Source: DATJLQ01 sp035509415
GTDB taxonomy: Bacteria > Pseudomonadota > Alphaproteobacteria > JACZXZ01
Assembly: GCA_035509415.1 (NCBI GenBank)
Contig: DATJLQ010000188.1
Location: forward strand, 1-62,090
Reading direction: 5' to 3'
Length of the DNA: 62,090 nt
Position 1 is the first letter of the stretch, and every line of letters starts with the position of its first letter. Positions 1 through 7,697 of the stretch are shown one piece after another. Position numbers and translations under genes: made by a program. Under the pieces are notes generated by a model. That model searched no databases. It had not been told where the DNA came from and saw nothing but the letters and a program-made list of their open reading frames with translations.

Positions 1-221
1 CGCGCGGGGCGTTCGCCGGTGATCTCACGCCCGTCGAAGACGATGCGCCCGCTGCTCGGCGGGAAGAAGCCGCTGATGAGGTTGAAGAGCGTCGTCTTGC
101 CGGCCCCGTTCGGACCGATCACCGCATAGAGCTTGCCCGCCGCCATCTCCAGCTCGACGTTCTGCAGCGCGACGAGCTTGCCGAAGACGCGCGATATGTT
201 TGTGAGGCGCAACAGGCTCAT
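1..221 (-). CDS. livG: Branched-chain-type ABC transporter ATPase LivG, N-terminal part (cut by window edge)
   Basis: Only the first 73 codons are inside the window. They read as the start of a LivG-type nucleotide-binding subunit that powers import through LivH/LivM on the cytoplasmic face. The Walker A motif GPNGAGKTT lies at about residues 36-44 and is followed by the NLISG sequence typical of LivG. The ATG at 219-221 overlaps the livM stop codon (ATGA), so translation is probably coupled. It is the distal visible gene of the operon binding protein-livH-livM-livG. The Walker B and signature motifs lie outside the window. Confidence 0.9.
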   Translation of the reverse strand, partial: MSLLRLTNISRVFGKLVALQNVELEMAAGKLYAVIGPNGAGKTTLFNLISGFFPPSSGRIVFDGREITGERPA

Positions 222-1177
222 GCTGTCTTCACCTTCTGCCGGATGATCCCGAGAATGCCGTTCGGAAAGAATATGACGGCAACGATGAAGAGCGCTCCGA
301 TGAAAGTCTCCCAGTTGTTCGGGAAGTAGCTGCTCACATAGTCCTGGATGCCGATGAAGATGATCGCGCCGACGAGCGGCCCCCAGAAGCTCCGCATGCC
401 GCCGAGCACCGCCATGATCACGAAGTTGCCCGAGAGCCCCCAATAGAGCGAGCGCGGATCGACGAAATTGTTGAGGAGCGCGTAGAGCGTGCCGGCGATG
501 CTGCAGAAGAATCCCGAGATCACGAACGAGAGCCAGATGTGGCGCTCGACGGGAATCCCGAGGAAGCGCGCGCGCCGCTCGTTCTCGCGGATCGCGAGCA
601 AGGTGCGCCCGAACGGCGAGCGGAGCACGAACGCCATGAGCAGGAGCGAGATCGCGAAGAAGAACAGGATGAAGTAATAGAACAGCACCCCGCTGTGCAG
701 GATGTCGAGCTTGACGAACCCGAGGTCGATCGGCTGGCGGTACCAGTTGTTCACCCCGTCGTCGCCGCCGGTGACGGTGTACCAGCGGAAGGTGATGAAA
801 TAGAACACCTGGCCGAAGGCGATCGTCACCATGGCGAAGTAGACGCCGCGCAGCCTGACGATCAGAGGCCCGATGAGCGCCGCCGCGGCGGTGCCGATCA
901 GGACGCCGACCACCATGCCCACCATCGTGCTGGGTACGAGATATTTGATGGTCATGGCGGTACCGTACGCGCCGAGGCCGAAATAGGCCGCCTGGCCGAA
1001 GGAGAGCACGCCGGTGTAGCCGAGCAGGATATTGAGCCCCATGGCGGCGAGCGCGTTCACCAGCACGCGGCTGCCGAGCTCGGTATAGCCGCCGATCCAG
1101 CCCATCCAAACCGGGGCGGTGAGCAGCAGGAGCCATATGGCGACGTTGGCCGCCTGCTTCTGGTTGACCTGCCCCAT
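218..1177 (-). CDS. livM: Branched-chain-type ABC transporter permease LivM
   Basis: This is a 319-residue polytopic inner-membrane protein of the LivM family, one of the two channel subunits for uptake of branched-chain amino acids or related carboxylates and amides. The N-terminus runs into hydrophobic helices with the family sequence LLGYTGVLSFGQAAYFGLGAY near residue 55. A loop with RENERRARFLGIPVERH near residue 200 is the conserved cytoplasmic segment that contacts the ATPase. It follows livH with no gap (livH ends at 1178) and overlaps livG by 4 bp. The true substrate cannot be read from the permease. Confidence 0.92.
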   Translation of the reverse strand: MGQVNQKQAANVAIWLLLLTAPVWMGWIGGYTELGSRVLVNALAAMGLNILLGYTGVLSFGQAAYFGLGAYGTAMTIKYLVPSTMVGMVVGVLIGTAAAALIGPLIVRLRGVYFAMVTIAFGQVFYFITFRWYTVTGGDDGVNNWYRQPIDLGFVKLDILHSGVLFYYFILFFFAISLLLMAFVLRSPFGRTLLAIRENERRARFLGIPVERHIWLSFVISGFFCSIAGTLYALLNNFVDPRSLYWGLSGNFVIMAVLGGMRSFWGPLVGAIIFIGIQDYVSSYFPNNWETFIGALFIVAVIFFPNGILGIIRQKVKTA

Positions 1178-2044
1178 CTAGAACCGCCCTTCCTCGCCGA
1201 GCAGGCCGCGCGGGCGCACCAGCAAAACGATCCCCATCAAGACGTAGATCACCGCCTCGGTCGCCGACGGGAAGAATACGGTCGTCACCCCCGAGGCGAC
1301 GCCGATCAGGAGCCCGCCGAGCAGCGTGCCGGGCAGGCTGCCGAGACCGCCGACGATGATGGTGACGAAGCTCGGCATGATGAGCGAGGTGCCGATCGTG
1401 GGCGAAAGGCCGAGCATGCCGGCCGCGAGCACGCCCGCGAGCCCGGCCAGGTAGATGCCAAGGCCGAAATTGAGGTTGCGCAGCACGCGCACATTGACGC
1501 CGAGCACCGACACGGTCTCGAGATCGAGGGTGCCGGCGCGGATGCGCATGCCGAGGCGCGTGCGCGTGAGGATCAGGTAGAGCCCGATCACCGCCGCCGC
1601 CACCAGGATCATCATGAACATGCGATAGCCGGTGAGGAAGAAATAGTCGGTGCTCAAGGGCTGCATCAGCCAGTTCGGCACCTGGTAGGGCACGCTGGTC
1701 GCGCCGAAGATGAAGCGCGTGCCGTCCTCGAAGATGTAGGCGAGGCCGAAGGTGAGCAGCAGGCTGTAGAGAGGATCGCGCCCGTAGAGCGGGCGGATCA
1801 TGATGCGCTCGACGATCAGGCCGATGGCGGCAGTGAGGAAGGGCGCGATCAGCAACGCGCCCCAGAAGCCGATGAACGGGATCAGCACGTAGGCGATATA
1901 GCCGCCGATCGCGAGGAAGCCGCCATGGGCGAAGTTGATCACCCCGGACAGGTTGAGGATGAGCGAGAGGCCGAGGGCCATGAGCGCGTAAAACGCGCCG
2001 ACGATCAGGCCGTTGATGACGTTGAACAGAATGAGCTGCGTCAT
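1178..2044 (-). CDS. livH: Branched-chain-type ABC transporter permease LivH
   Basis: This 288-residue membrane protein is the LivH-type permease partner of LivM. The start NVINGLIVGAFYALMALGLS and the following NLSGVINFAHGGFLAIGGY are the family's N-terminal signature, and GGLGSLPGTLLGGLLIG near the C-terminus matches the conserved last helices. The ATG at 2042-2044 fits the family start. About 190 bp, including a strong hairpin at 2180-2208, separate it from the binding-protein gene upstream. That spacing is common where the binding protein is made in excess over the membrane subunits. Confidence 0.92.
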   Translation of the reverse strand: MTQLILFNVINGLIVGAFYALMALGLSLILNLSGVINFAHGGFLAIGGYIAYVLIPFIGFWGALLIAPFLTAAIGLIVERIMIRPLYGRDPLYSLLLTFGLAYIFEDGTRFIFGATSVPYQVPNWLMQPLSTDYFFLTGYRMFMMILVAAAVIGLYLILTRTRLGMRIRAGTLDLETVSVLGVNVRVLRNLNFGLGIYLAGLAGVLAAGMLGLSPTIGTSLIMPSFVTIIVGGLGSLPGTLLGGLLIGVASGVTTVFFPSATEAVIYVLMGIVLLVRPRGLLGEEGRF

Positions 2045-2179
2045 GCCTTGAATGCACCCTGGACTTTACAAATGCCGCCGCCCGCTCCGTGCGCGTGCGG
2101 CTGCCCCCCGAACCACTATAGCATCGATCGGGCCGGGCGCATCCAGCACCCGTCCCGATCCTCCATCCGCTCTCAAGCA

Positions 2180-2208
2180 CCGGGCGTCGCGCGACCCGCG
2201 ACGCCCGG
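2180..2208 (-). terminator. Strong hairpin between binding-protein gene and livH
   Basis: Arms at 2180-2191 and 2197-2208 form a perfect 12-bp GC-rich stem (ccgggcgtcgcg with its complement) around a 5-nt loop, about 30 nt past the stop of the binding-protein gene. No U-tract follows on the minus strand. It probably acts as a partial terminator or 3'-end mRNA stabiliser rather than a full stop, because the permease genes lie downstream in the same direction. Confidence 0.55.
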
Positions 2209-2237
2209 CCTCACGAGATCTCAGCCTTGGCCGACCG

Positions 2238-3500
2238 TTACGCCGGCCACGTCATCTTGCAGCCGGTCTCCTCCAGTGACGGCGACGCCTCGGTCCCCTT
2301 GACCACGTCGGTGACCTTGAACAGATCGTCCGGACCCGCGGGGCCATGCGCCTGCGCATGCCCGACGTACAGGTCGGGGATGAGCTGGTTCTGGCCGGCG
2401 CGGAAGAAGGCGCCGTCAGGCATGAGCGCGACTTCGGGCGGGAGGTGATAGCCCTGGAGGAACTTCGCCATCTTGACCGCCTCGAGCGACTTGGCGCCAT
2501 TGGCCGCGAGCGCGCAGGTCCAGATCGCGGAGAAGCCGAACCAGGTACGCGCGGTCGGCACGCGGCCGGTGCGCTTCTTGACCTCGGCGACGAATTCCGC
2601 GACGTGCGGCACGCCCGGCTGGTTCCAATACCACTCGAACACCCAGGTGCCGATGCGCGCATCGGGCGGCAGGCCCTCGAGCGGCTCGAGCTCGCCCTGG
2701 GCGCCGGCGAGATGGACGCGCTTGTCGAGGCCGAACTGCACGGCCTGCTTGAGCGCATTCACCTGATCGTCGCCCTGGACCAGGAAGATGATCACGTCCG
2801 GCTTCGCCGCCTCGGCCGCGATCAGGTAGGACGAGAAGTCGGTGGTGCCGAGCGGCGTGAGTGCCCCGCCGACGCGGCTGCCGCCGAGCTTCGCGACCGC
2901 CTTGATCATGCCCGCCTCGAGCGTGTGGCCGAAGGCGTAGTCGGGCGTGATGTAGTAGAATTTCTTGCCGTAGGCCTTGACCAGGGCGCCCGCGACCGCG
3001 TTCGCCTCGGTCTGGGTCGGGTTGCAGATGCGGAACACGTTCCAGTGGCAGCTGGTGCCGGTGACGGCGTCCGTGTGCCCACCCGGATCGATCATGAACA
3101 CGCCCTTCTCGTAGGCGACCGCCGCCATGGCGAGCGCAAGGGCCGAGTTGATGTTGCCGATCAGGAAGTTGACCTTGTCGCGGTCGATCAGCTTGCGCGC
3201 CTTCTGCACCGTGGTGCCGGCGTCGCCGCTGGTCGAATCCTCGACCAGGAGATCGGCCTTGCGGCCCAGGATGCCGCCCTTGGCGTTGATCTGGTCGATC
3301 GCGAGGTTGGCGCCCGCGAGCTCGTTCTTGCCGAGGGCCGCGTAGGTGCCCGTGAGCGGATTGTCCAAGCCGAGCTTGACCGGCTCCTCGCCGCGCGCCT
3401 TGATGATGAAGGGGCTCGCGACCTGCGCGGCACCCAGGACCAAGCCGGCCTTGAGGATGCTGCGGCGACGCAAGCCCATCGTCAACGGAACATGTCGCAT
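2238..3500 (-). CDS. Tat-exported ABC transporter substrate-binding protein (LivK/amide-binding type)
   Basis: This 420-residue periplasmic binding protein is of the type I fold (LivK/ANF-receptor family) and feeds the LivHMG importer downstream. The N-terminus has a twin-arginine signal, RRRSILKAG at about residues 11-19, followed by a hydrophobic stretch, so it is probably exported folded. The mature start VKLGLDNPLTGTYAALG is the usual first strand. The start at 3500 is preceded by GGGAGAG a few bases upstream; a Met at 3479 also sits just before the RR motif. The closest named relatives I recall bind short-chain amides, urea or aromatic acids, so leucine is not a safe guess. Confidence 0.88.
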   Translation of the reverse strand: MRHVPLTMGLRRRSILKAGLVLGAAQVASPFIIKARGEEPVKLGLDNPLTGTYAALGKNELAGANLAIDQINAKGGILGRKADLLVEDSTSGDAGTTVQKARKLIDRDKVNFLIGNINSALALAMAAVAYEKGVFMIDPGGHTDAVTGTSCHWNVFRICNPTQTEANAVAGALVKAYGKKFYYITPDYAFGHTLEAGMIKAVAKLGGSRVGGALTPLGTTDFSSYLIAAEAAKPDVIIFLVQGDDQVNALKQAVQFGLDKRVHLAGAQGELEPLEGLPPDARIGTWVFEWYWNQPGVPHVAEFVAEVKKRTGRVPTARTWFGFSAIWTCALAANGAKSLEAVKMAKFLQGYHLPPEVALMPDGAFFRAGQNQLIPDLYVGHAQAHGPAGPDDLFKVTDVVKGTEASPSLEETGCKMTWPA

Positions 3501-4022
3501 GCTGCTCTCCCTACTTGAATGCGTTTATGGAAACAGGGCCGACGTCTTGTTCTGAAGGATTCGGCGGCTCCCGTCGTTTGCCTCCCGTCGATCTTGTCAC
3601 GGCGCGCTCTCGCGGCGGCCTTGTCTCGATCGTCGCCTTCGCTCGTCGCTCCACTCACCCCCGCGGACCGGTCCATCGATCGCTCGATCAGAGACCCGCC
3701 GGTTGGACCCGATAGCGTGCAGAATTGCCTTGGGAATCCTTACGCCGAGCCAATGGCCCGTGTCAACGATAGTGTCTGGCTAACTTGTCGTCCTTGCGTT
3801 TTTATGCGTGGGCGCGCGCTCCCACGCAGGCCGCGCGGGCCCCAAGTCTGAACGGATTGTTAGGATGGAAAATCACCGTCCCCTGATATGGCGGCCGGGC
3901 TCCTGGCGCGCGCACGGCATCCCGCGCCTCCGGACGCGGCACGGGGATCGCGTGGCGCAAATTGAGGCAGCGGCCGGTGGGACGTGCCGCCCCGCGGCGA
4001 GCCGCCCCCGCGCGCGGCGGCG
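3501..4022. other. Intergenic region: liv promoter side and downstream end of the amino-acid importer
   Basis: These 522 bp separate the start of the liv binding-protein gene from the stop of the amino-acid transporter ATPase; both are on the minus strand. No open frame here has coding character. The part next to 3500 should hold the liv promoter. A hairpin with 7-bp arms lies at 3806-3827 (gcgtggg and its complement) without a U-tract on the minus strand. I found no recognisable operator. Confidence 0.5.
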
Positions 4023-4790
4023 CTAGAGGATCTGCGACAGGAACTCGCGCGTGCGCGCCTCGCGCGGATGCGCGAAGAATTCGGCCGGCGGGCCATCCTC
4101 GACGATCACGCCCCGGTCGGTGAAATACATGTGGTCGGCAACCTCGCGCGCGAACCCCATCTCGTGGGTCACCAGCACGCAAGTCATGCCGTCCTCGGCG
4201 AGCTCGCGGATGGTCACCAGCACCTCCTTGACCGTCTCGGGGTCGAGGGCGGCGGTGACCTCGTCGAACAGCATGATCTCGGGCCGCATGGCGAGGCCGC
4301 GCGCGATCGCGACGCGCTGCTGCTGGCCGCCCGAAAGCTCGCCCGGATAGGCCGCGACCTTGTTTTCGAGGCGCACCTTCGCGAGAAGCTTGTGCGCGCG
4401 CGCCTCGACCTCGGCCTTGTTCTCCTTGAGCACGTGGACCGGCGCCATCATGACGTTCTCGAGCACGGTCTTGTGCGGAAAGAGGTTGTACTGCTGGAAC
4501 ACCATCGACACCTCGCGCCGGAGCTTCAAAAGCTCCTTGTCGGTGCGCAAGGTATGCACCTGGTAGTTCGAGACGCGGATCTCGCCGCGGTCGATCTGCA
4601 CCAGCGCGTTGATGCAGCGGAGCAGCGTCGACTTGCCCGAGCCCGACGGGCCGATGATGCACACGACCTCGCCCTTGTCGACGTCCATCGAGACGCCCTT
4701 GAGCACCTCGACGTTGCCGAACGCCTTGTGCACGTCCTTGGCCGAGATGATCGGCGCTTCGCCGTGCGACTTGTCTTTGCGCTTTACCAT
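4023..4790 (-). CDS. Polar amino-acid ABC transporter ATPase (GlnQ/HisP type)
   Basis: This 255-residue cytoplasmic ATPase of the GlnQ/HisP family is the last gene of a four-gene amino-acid importer. Walker A GPSGSGKS is at about residues 47-54, the signature LSGGQQQR at 152-159, and Walker B IMLFDE at 172-177, followed by VTAALDPE. The Q-loop region MVFQQYNLFPHKTVLENV is typical of the family. The gene begins 21 bp after the second permease stops, with GGAGG upstream of the ATG. Its neighbours point to uptake of glutamate, aspartate or another polar amino acid. Confidence 0.93.
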   Translation of the reverse strand: MVKRKDKSHGEAPIISAKDVHKAFGNVEVLKGVSMDVDKGEVVCIIGPSGSGKSTLLRCINALVQIDRGEIRVSNYQVHTLRTDKELLKLRREVSMVFQQYNLFPHKTVLENVMMAPVHVLKENKAEVEARAHKLLAKVRLENKVAAYPGELSGGQQQRVAIARGLAMRPEIMLFDEVTAALDPETVKEVLVTIRELAEDGMTCVLVTHEMGFAREVADHMYFTDRGVIVEDGPPAEFFAHPREARTREFLSQIL

Positions 4791-4811
4791 GACGACCTCC
4801 GAGGATCGGCC

Positions 4812-5714
4812 CTACTTGACCGCGAAGCGCCGCTCGAGGCGCACGGTCCAGCGGGCGATCGGATAGCAGTAGAGGAAGAACCAGAGCAGGATGTAGCTGT
4901 AGATCGGCAGCAGGAGATCGGTGCGCCCGCCCTCGGCACCCAGCACGTCGCCCGCGAGCGTCATCACCTCGTTCACGCCCACGATCGAGGCGAGCACGGT
5001 GTCCATCGCGAGGATGGCGTAGAGGTTCATCCAGGGCGGCAGCATGCGCTTGATGCATTGGGGCAGGATGATCTTCCAGATCGTCTGCTGGCGCGTGAAG
5101 GCGAGCGCCTGGGCGCTTTCCCATTGGCCGGTCGGAATGGTCTCGATGGCGCCGCGCACGATCTCCGACACGTTCGCCATCACCGGCAGCGCCAAGCCGA
5201 AGGTCGCCTTGAGCCAGTCGGGCAAGGGGATGATCACGCCGAAGATCTGGATCTGGAACGGCAGGAGGAACATGCAGAAGAACAGCAGCACGAGCCAGGG
5301 CGCGTTGCGGAAGAAATGGGTCACGAGCCAGGCGACTTTGCGGACCGGGCCGAAGATCGAAATCTGGCCCAGGCCCAGGAACGCGCCCGCGACCGTGCCG
5401 GTCGCCATGGCGAGGAAGCTGATCGCGATGTTGAAGACGAAGCCGGTCGCGAGGAGCGGCGTCCATTTGATGAGCGTCGGGACGATCCCCTCGCGCACCG
5501 GCCCGTTCGCGGCCTCGGCGATCCCGGCCATGAGCAGCACCAGGAACAGCCCGAGCAGCATGGCGTCGCGCGGCTTGAGGTCGAACGCCGGCAGGCCCAT
5601 GCCGCGTTCCCGGAGCGCCTTCGCCTGGAGCCGCTCGGCCGCCGGCAGCAACACCGGAAAGGCCGCGTTCTCCGGCAGCGGACGCAAAATCCCGAGGTGC
5701 CTGCGCGCGCTCAT
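4812..5714 (-). CDS. Amino-acid ABC transporter permease (HisM/GlnP family), second subunit
   Basis: This 300-residue permease of the amino-acid (PAAT) importer class pairs with the permease encoded just upstream. The ATG at 5712-5714 overlaps that gene's stop as ATGA. The same frame stays open for another 770 bp upstream, but that stretch is only a shadow of the neighbouring gene. Hydrophobic segments begin near residue 50. The loop EIVRGAIETIPTGQWESAQALAFTR near residue 205 is the EAA-type motif that docks to the ATPase. A roughly 50-residue hydrophilic N-terminus precedes the first helix, as in AapQ/AapM-type permeases of alphaproteobacteria. Confidence 0.9.
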   Translation of the reverse strand: MSARRHLGILRPLPENAAFPVLLPAAERLQAKALRERGMGLPAFDLKPRDAMLLGLFLVLLMAGIAEAANGPVREGIVPTLIKWTPLLATGFVFNIAISFLAMATGTVAGAFLGLGQISIFGPVRKVAWLVTHFFRNAPWLVLLFFCMFLLPFQIQIFGVIIPLPDWLKATFGLALPVMANVSEIVRGAIETIPTGQWESAQALAFTRQQTIWKIILPQCIKRMLPPWMNLYAILAMDTVLASIVGVNEVMTLAGDVLGAEGGRTDLLLPIYSYILLWFFLYCYPIARWTVRLERRFAVK

Positions 5715-6457
5715 TTGCGCGCTCCCGCCGCGCGCCCGAAGCCGGGTACGCGCATCGCATGCTCCCACCGGTGCATGAACACCACCAGGACGCCCACCAG
5801 GCCCACATAGCAGATGAGCAGCACCGTCATCATCTCGGGCACGTTGATGTCGTCGGACCAGATCTGGCTCGACACCCACAGGAGCTCGGGCACCGAGATC
5901 GCATAGGCGAGGGTGGTCGCCTTCACCAGATTGATCAGGTTGTTGTTGAGCCCGGGCAGGCTGATGCGGAACGCGAGCGGCAGGATCACGTGGATGTAGG
6001 CGCCGAGGCGGGTGAAGCCGAGCGCCTCGGTCGCCTCGACGGTCGCGCGCGGCACCGCCTCGATGCCCGAGCGGAAGATCTCGACGTTGAAGGCGCCGGC
6101 GTAGAAGGAGAGCGACAGGATCGCCCAGGCGACGTTGCTCACGAGCGGGTGGCCGCCCGATTCGATCACGGCGCCCAAGCCGAAATAGAAGAAGTAGAGC
6201 TGGACCAGGGGCGGCGTGTTGCGGAACAGCTGGATGTACCAATAGATCGAGCTGCGCAGGATGCGGTTCTTCGAGCCCTGCGCCCAGGCGCCGATCACGC
6301 CGATGATCACGCTGAGCACGATGCACGCGACCGAGAGCTCGATCGTCGTGAGGAAGCCCTCGGCGAAGCGGTGCCGGTCGAACGGGTCGTAGAAGATCGT
6401 GAGATTGATGCCGGTCGCGGTATGCAGCCAGGCAAACCAATTCCAGAACGCCTGCAC
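5711..6457 (-). CDS. Amino-acid ABC transporter permease (HisQ/GlnP family), first subunit
   Basis: This is a 248-residue inner-membrane permease. The segment GFLTTIELSVACIVLSVIIG near residue 35 is the classic first core helix of amino-acid importers. The EAA loop is seen as EIFRSGIEAVPRATVEATEALGFTR at mid-protein, and IQLFRNTPPLVQLYFFYFG is the conserved substrate-path helix. It lies 125 bp downstream of the binding-protein gene, across a strong hairpin at 6545-6570, and overlaps the second permease by 4 bp. Confidence 0.9.
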   Translation of the reverse strand: MQAFWNWFAWLHTATGINLTIFYDPFDRHRFAEGFLTTIELSVACIVLSVIIGVIGAWAQGSKNRILRSSIYWYIQLFRNTPPLVQLYFFYFGLGAVIESGGHPLVSNVAWAILSLSFYAGAFNVEIFRSGIEAVPRATVEATEALGFTRLGAYIHVILPLAFRISLPGLNNNLINLVKATTLAYAISVPELLWVSSQIWSDDINVPEMMTVLLICYVGLVGVLVVFMHRWEHAMRVPGFGRAAGARK

Positions 6458-6544
6458 CTGTCCCCCTTCCTATGCCCGCGACCCGGCGCACCCCGTATCG
6501 ACCCCTGGGCGCCGGCCCCCTCTGTCCCGACCCTCCTAACGAGC

Positions 6545-6570
6545 GCGGGCGGGAGTTGCCTCCCGCCCGC
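6545..6570 (-). terminator. Perfect hairpin after the amino-acid binding-protein gene
   Basis: An 11-bp perfect stem (arms 6545-6555 and 6560-6570, gcgggcgggag and its complement) closes a 4-nt loop, 13 nt past the stop of the binding-protein gene. There is no U-run after it. As in many importer operons, it probably lets the binding protein be made in excess over the permeases by partial termination or by protecting the 3' end. Confidence 0.6.
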
Positions 6571-6582
6571 GTCCGAGCGTCC

Positions 6583-7392
6583 TTATTTGTACTTCTCGTG
6601 CATCTCGGCCGCGTAGGGCGACGGCGGAATGCCCCACTTCTTCTCGAGCTTGATGATGAAGCCGGTCTTGTGCCAATCGGTGATGGTCTTGCTCATGAAG
6701 TTCGCGAAGTTGGTCTCGCCGAGCTTGACCGCAAGGCCCCATGGCACGACGTCGATCGACTTGAACGGCACCTCGTAGTCCTTCCACTCGGGCAGCTGCA
6801 CCTGGCCGTAAAGCGCGGTGTCGTCATAGGCCATGCCGACGCAGTTGCCGTCCTTGAGCGCCGAGTAGGCCTCGGCCGTGCCCTTGAAGGCGACCGGCTC
6901 GATGCCGTACTTCTCCTGGAGCTCCTTGTTGTAGAACGAGCCCTGGATCAGGCACACCTTCTTGCCCTTGAGCTGCTCCCAATCCTTGTAGTGCGACGAC
7001 TTGGGCACCATGATGTTGACGCCCGACGCGTAATAGTCGGGCTCGACGATGTCGACCACCTTGTGGCGCTCGGGCGTGTCGTTCATGGTCGCGATCATGA
7101 GGTCGATCTTGCCCTGGTCGAGGAACTGCATGCGGTTGGATGCGACCACGGGCACGAACTCGATCTTGACGCCGAGCCGCTTGGCGACATCCCGCGCGAG
7201 ATCGGGCTCGAAGCCGATGATGTCGCCCGAGGGACTGCGGTAGCCGAAGGGCCGGTAGTCGGCCTTGACGCCGACGATCAGCGCGCCGCGCGCCTTGATC
7301 TCCTGGAGCACGTCCGCTTTGGCGGTCGTGGCGCCGAGCGCGATCACCGCCGCGGCCGCCACGAGCAAGGATTTTGCCGAGAGTTTCATCAT
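6583..7392 (-). CDS. Amino-acid ABC transporter periplasmic binding protein
   Basis: This 269-residue type II periplasmic binding protein (SBP_bac_3 family) leads the operon. It has a Sec signal peptide, MMKLSAKSLLVAAAAVIALG with a cleavage site near TAKA|D at about residue 25. The mature start DVLQEIKARGALIVGVKADYRPFGYR is followed by GFEPDLARDVAKRLG, the family's ligand-cleft signature. An upstream in-frame extension is open but lacks coding sense. The ATG at 7392 follows GGAGG with 5 nt spacing, and the ATG at 7389 with 8 nt, so either may be used. Confidence 0.92.
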   Translation of the reverse strand: MMKLSAKSLLVAAAAVIALGATTAKADVLQEIKARGALIVGVKADYRPFGYRSPSGDIIGFEPDLARDVAKRLGVKIEFVPVVASNRMQFLDQGKIDLMIATMNDTPERHKVVDIVEPDYYASGVNIMVPKSSHYKDWEQLKGKKVCLIQGSFYNKELQEKYGIEPVAFKGTAEAYSALKDGNCVGMAYDDTALYGQVQLPEWKDYEVPFKSIDVVPWGLAVKLGETNFANFMSKTITDWHKTGFIIKLEKKWGIPPSPYAAEMHEKYK

Positions 7393-7697
7393 TTTCGCCT
7401 CCGAATTCGTTGTCGAAACGTCGTTTCGGAACCCCCGGAAGCGCGACACCATCCTCAGTCGCTCGACCGCGCCGACCGGCCGCGCAAATGCCGCGCAAGG
7501 AAGCCGCGCGGCCCGCGCGCCCGTCCCCTGGGGCGCCTGTGGCCTGGAAGCGTAGCCTAAAGGATCGCGCGAGCCTAGCCCGTCGGAATAAGGACGCGCG
7601 CGCCCCGCCTTCGGGGCCGCGGCCCCCGCGATTGACCCTCGAAGCGGGGCCATGCCAGAGTCCGCGCCCGCCCGAGCGGCCTTAAGGAGCCGGACGC
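7393..7697. other. Divergent intergenic region (amino-acid importer / beta-oxidation operon)
   Basis: These 305 bp hold the promoters for two divergent operons. Apart from the 15-bp palindrome at 7414-7428 and the AAGGAG ribosome site at about 7684-7689 for the plus-strand gene, I see no clear box. The open frames crossing it are arginine- and proline-rich shadows. Confidence 0.5.
7414..7428. promoter_or_regulatory. Short palindrome in the leader of the amino-acid importer
   Basis: CGAAACG and CGTTTCG flank a single T (7414-7420 and 7422-7428), a perfect 15-bp dyad 22-36 bp upstream of the binding-protein start. It is placed where a repressor or a small leader hairpin could act. No regulator gene is adjacent, so its role is a guess. 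Confidence 0.3.

Noticed and set aside
539..2302. A 587-codon open frame on the plus strand opposite livM and livH, rich in Glu, Asp, Arg and His
   Set aside because: It is a mirror of well-identified permease genes in high-GC DNA. Its composition has no fold signal, and similar frames lie opposite most genes here.
3806..3827. Hairpin as terminator of the amino-acid importer
   Set aside because: It lies 200 bp past the last gene. On the minus strand it is followed by A residues, not U, so it does not fit an intrinsic terminator.
4812..6491. A single reading frame that would fuse both amino-acid permeases into one 559-residue protein
   Set aside because: Only the part after 5714 reads as permease. 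The upstream part is out of frame with the real first permease, which overlaps it by ATGA.
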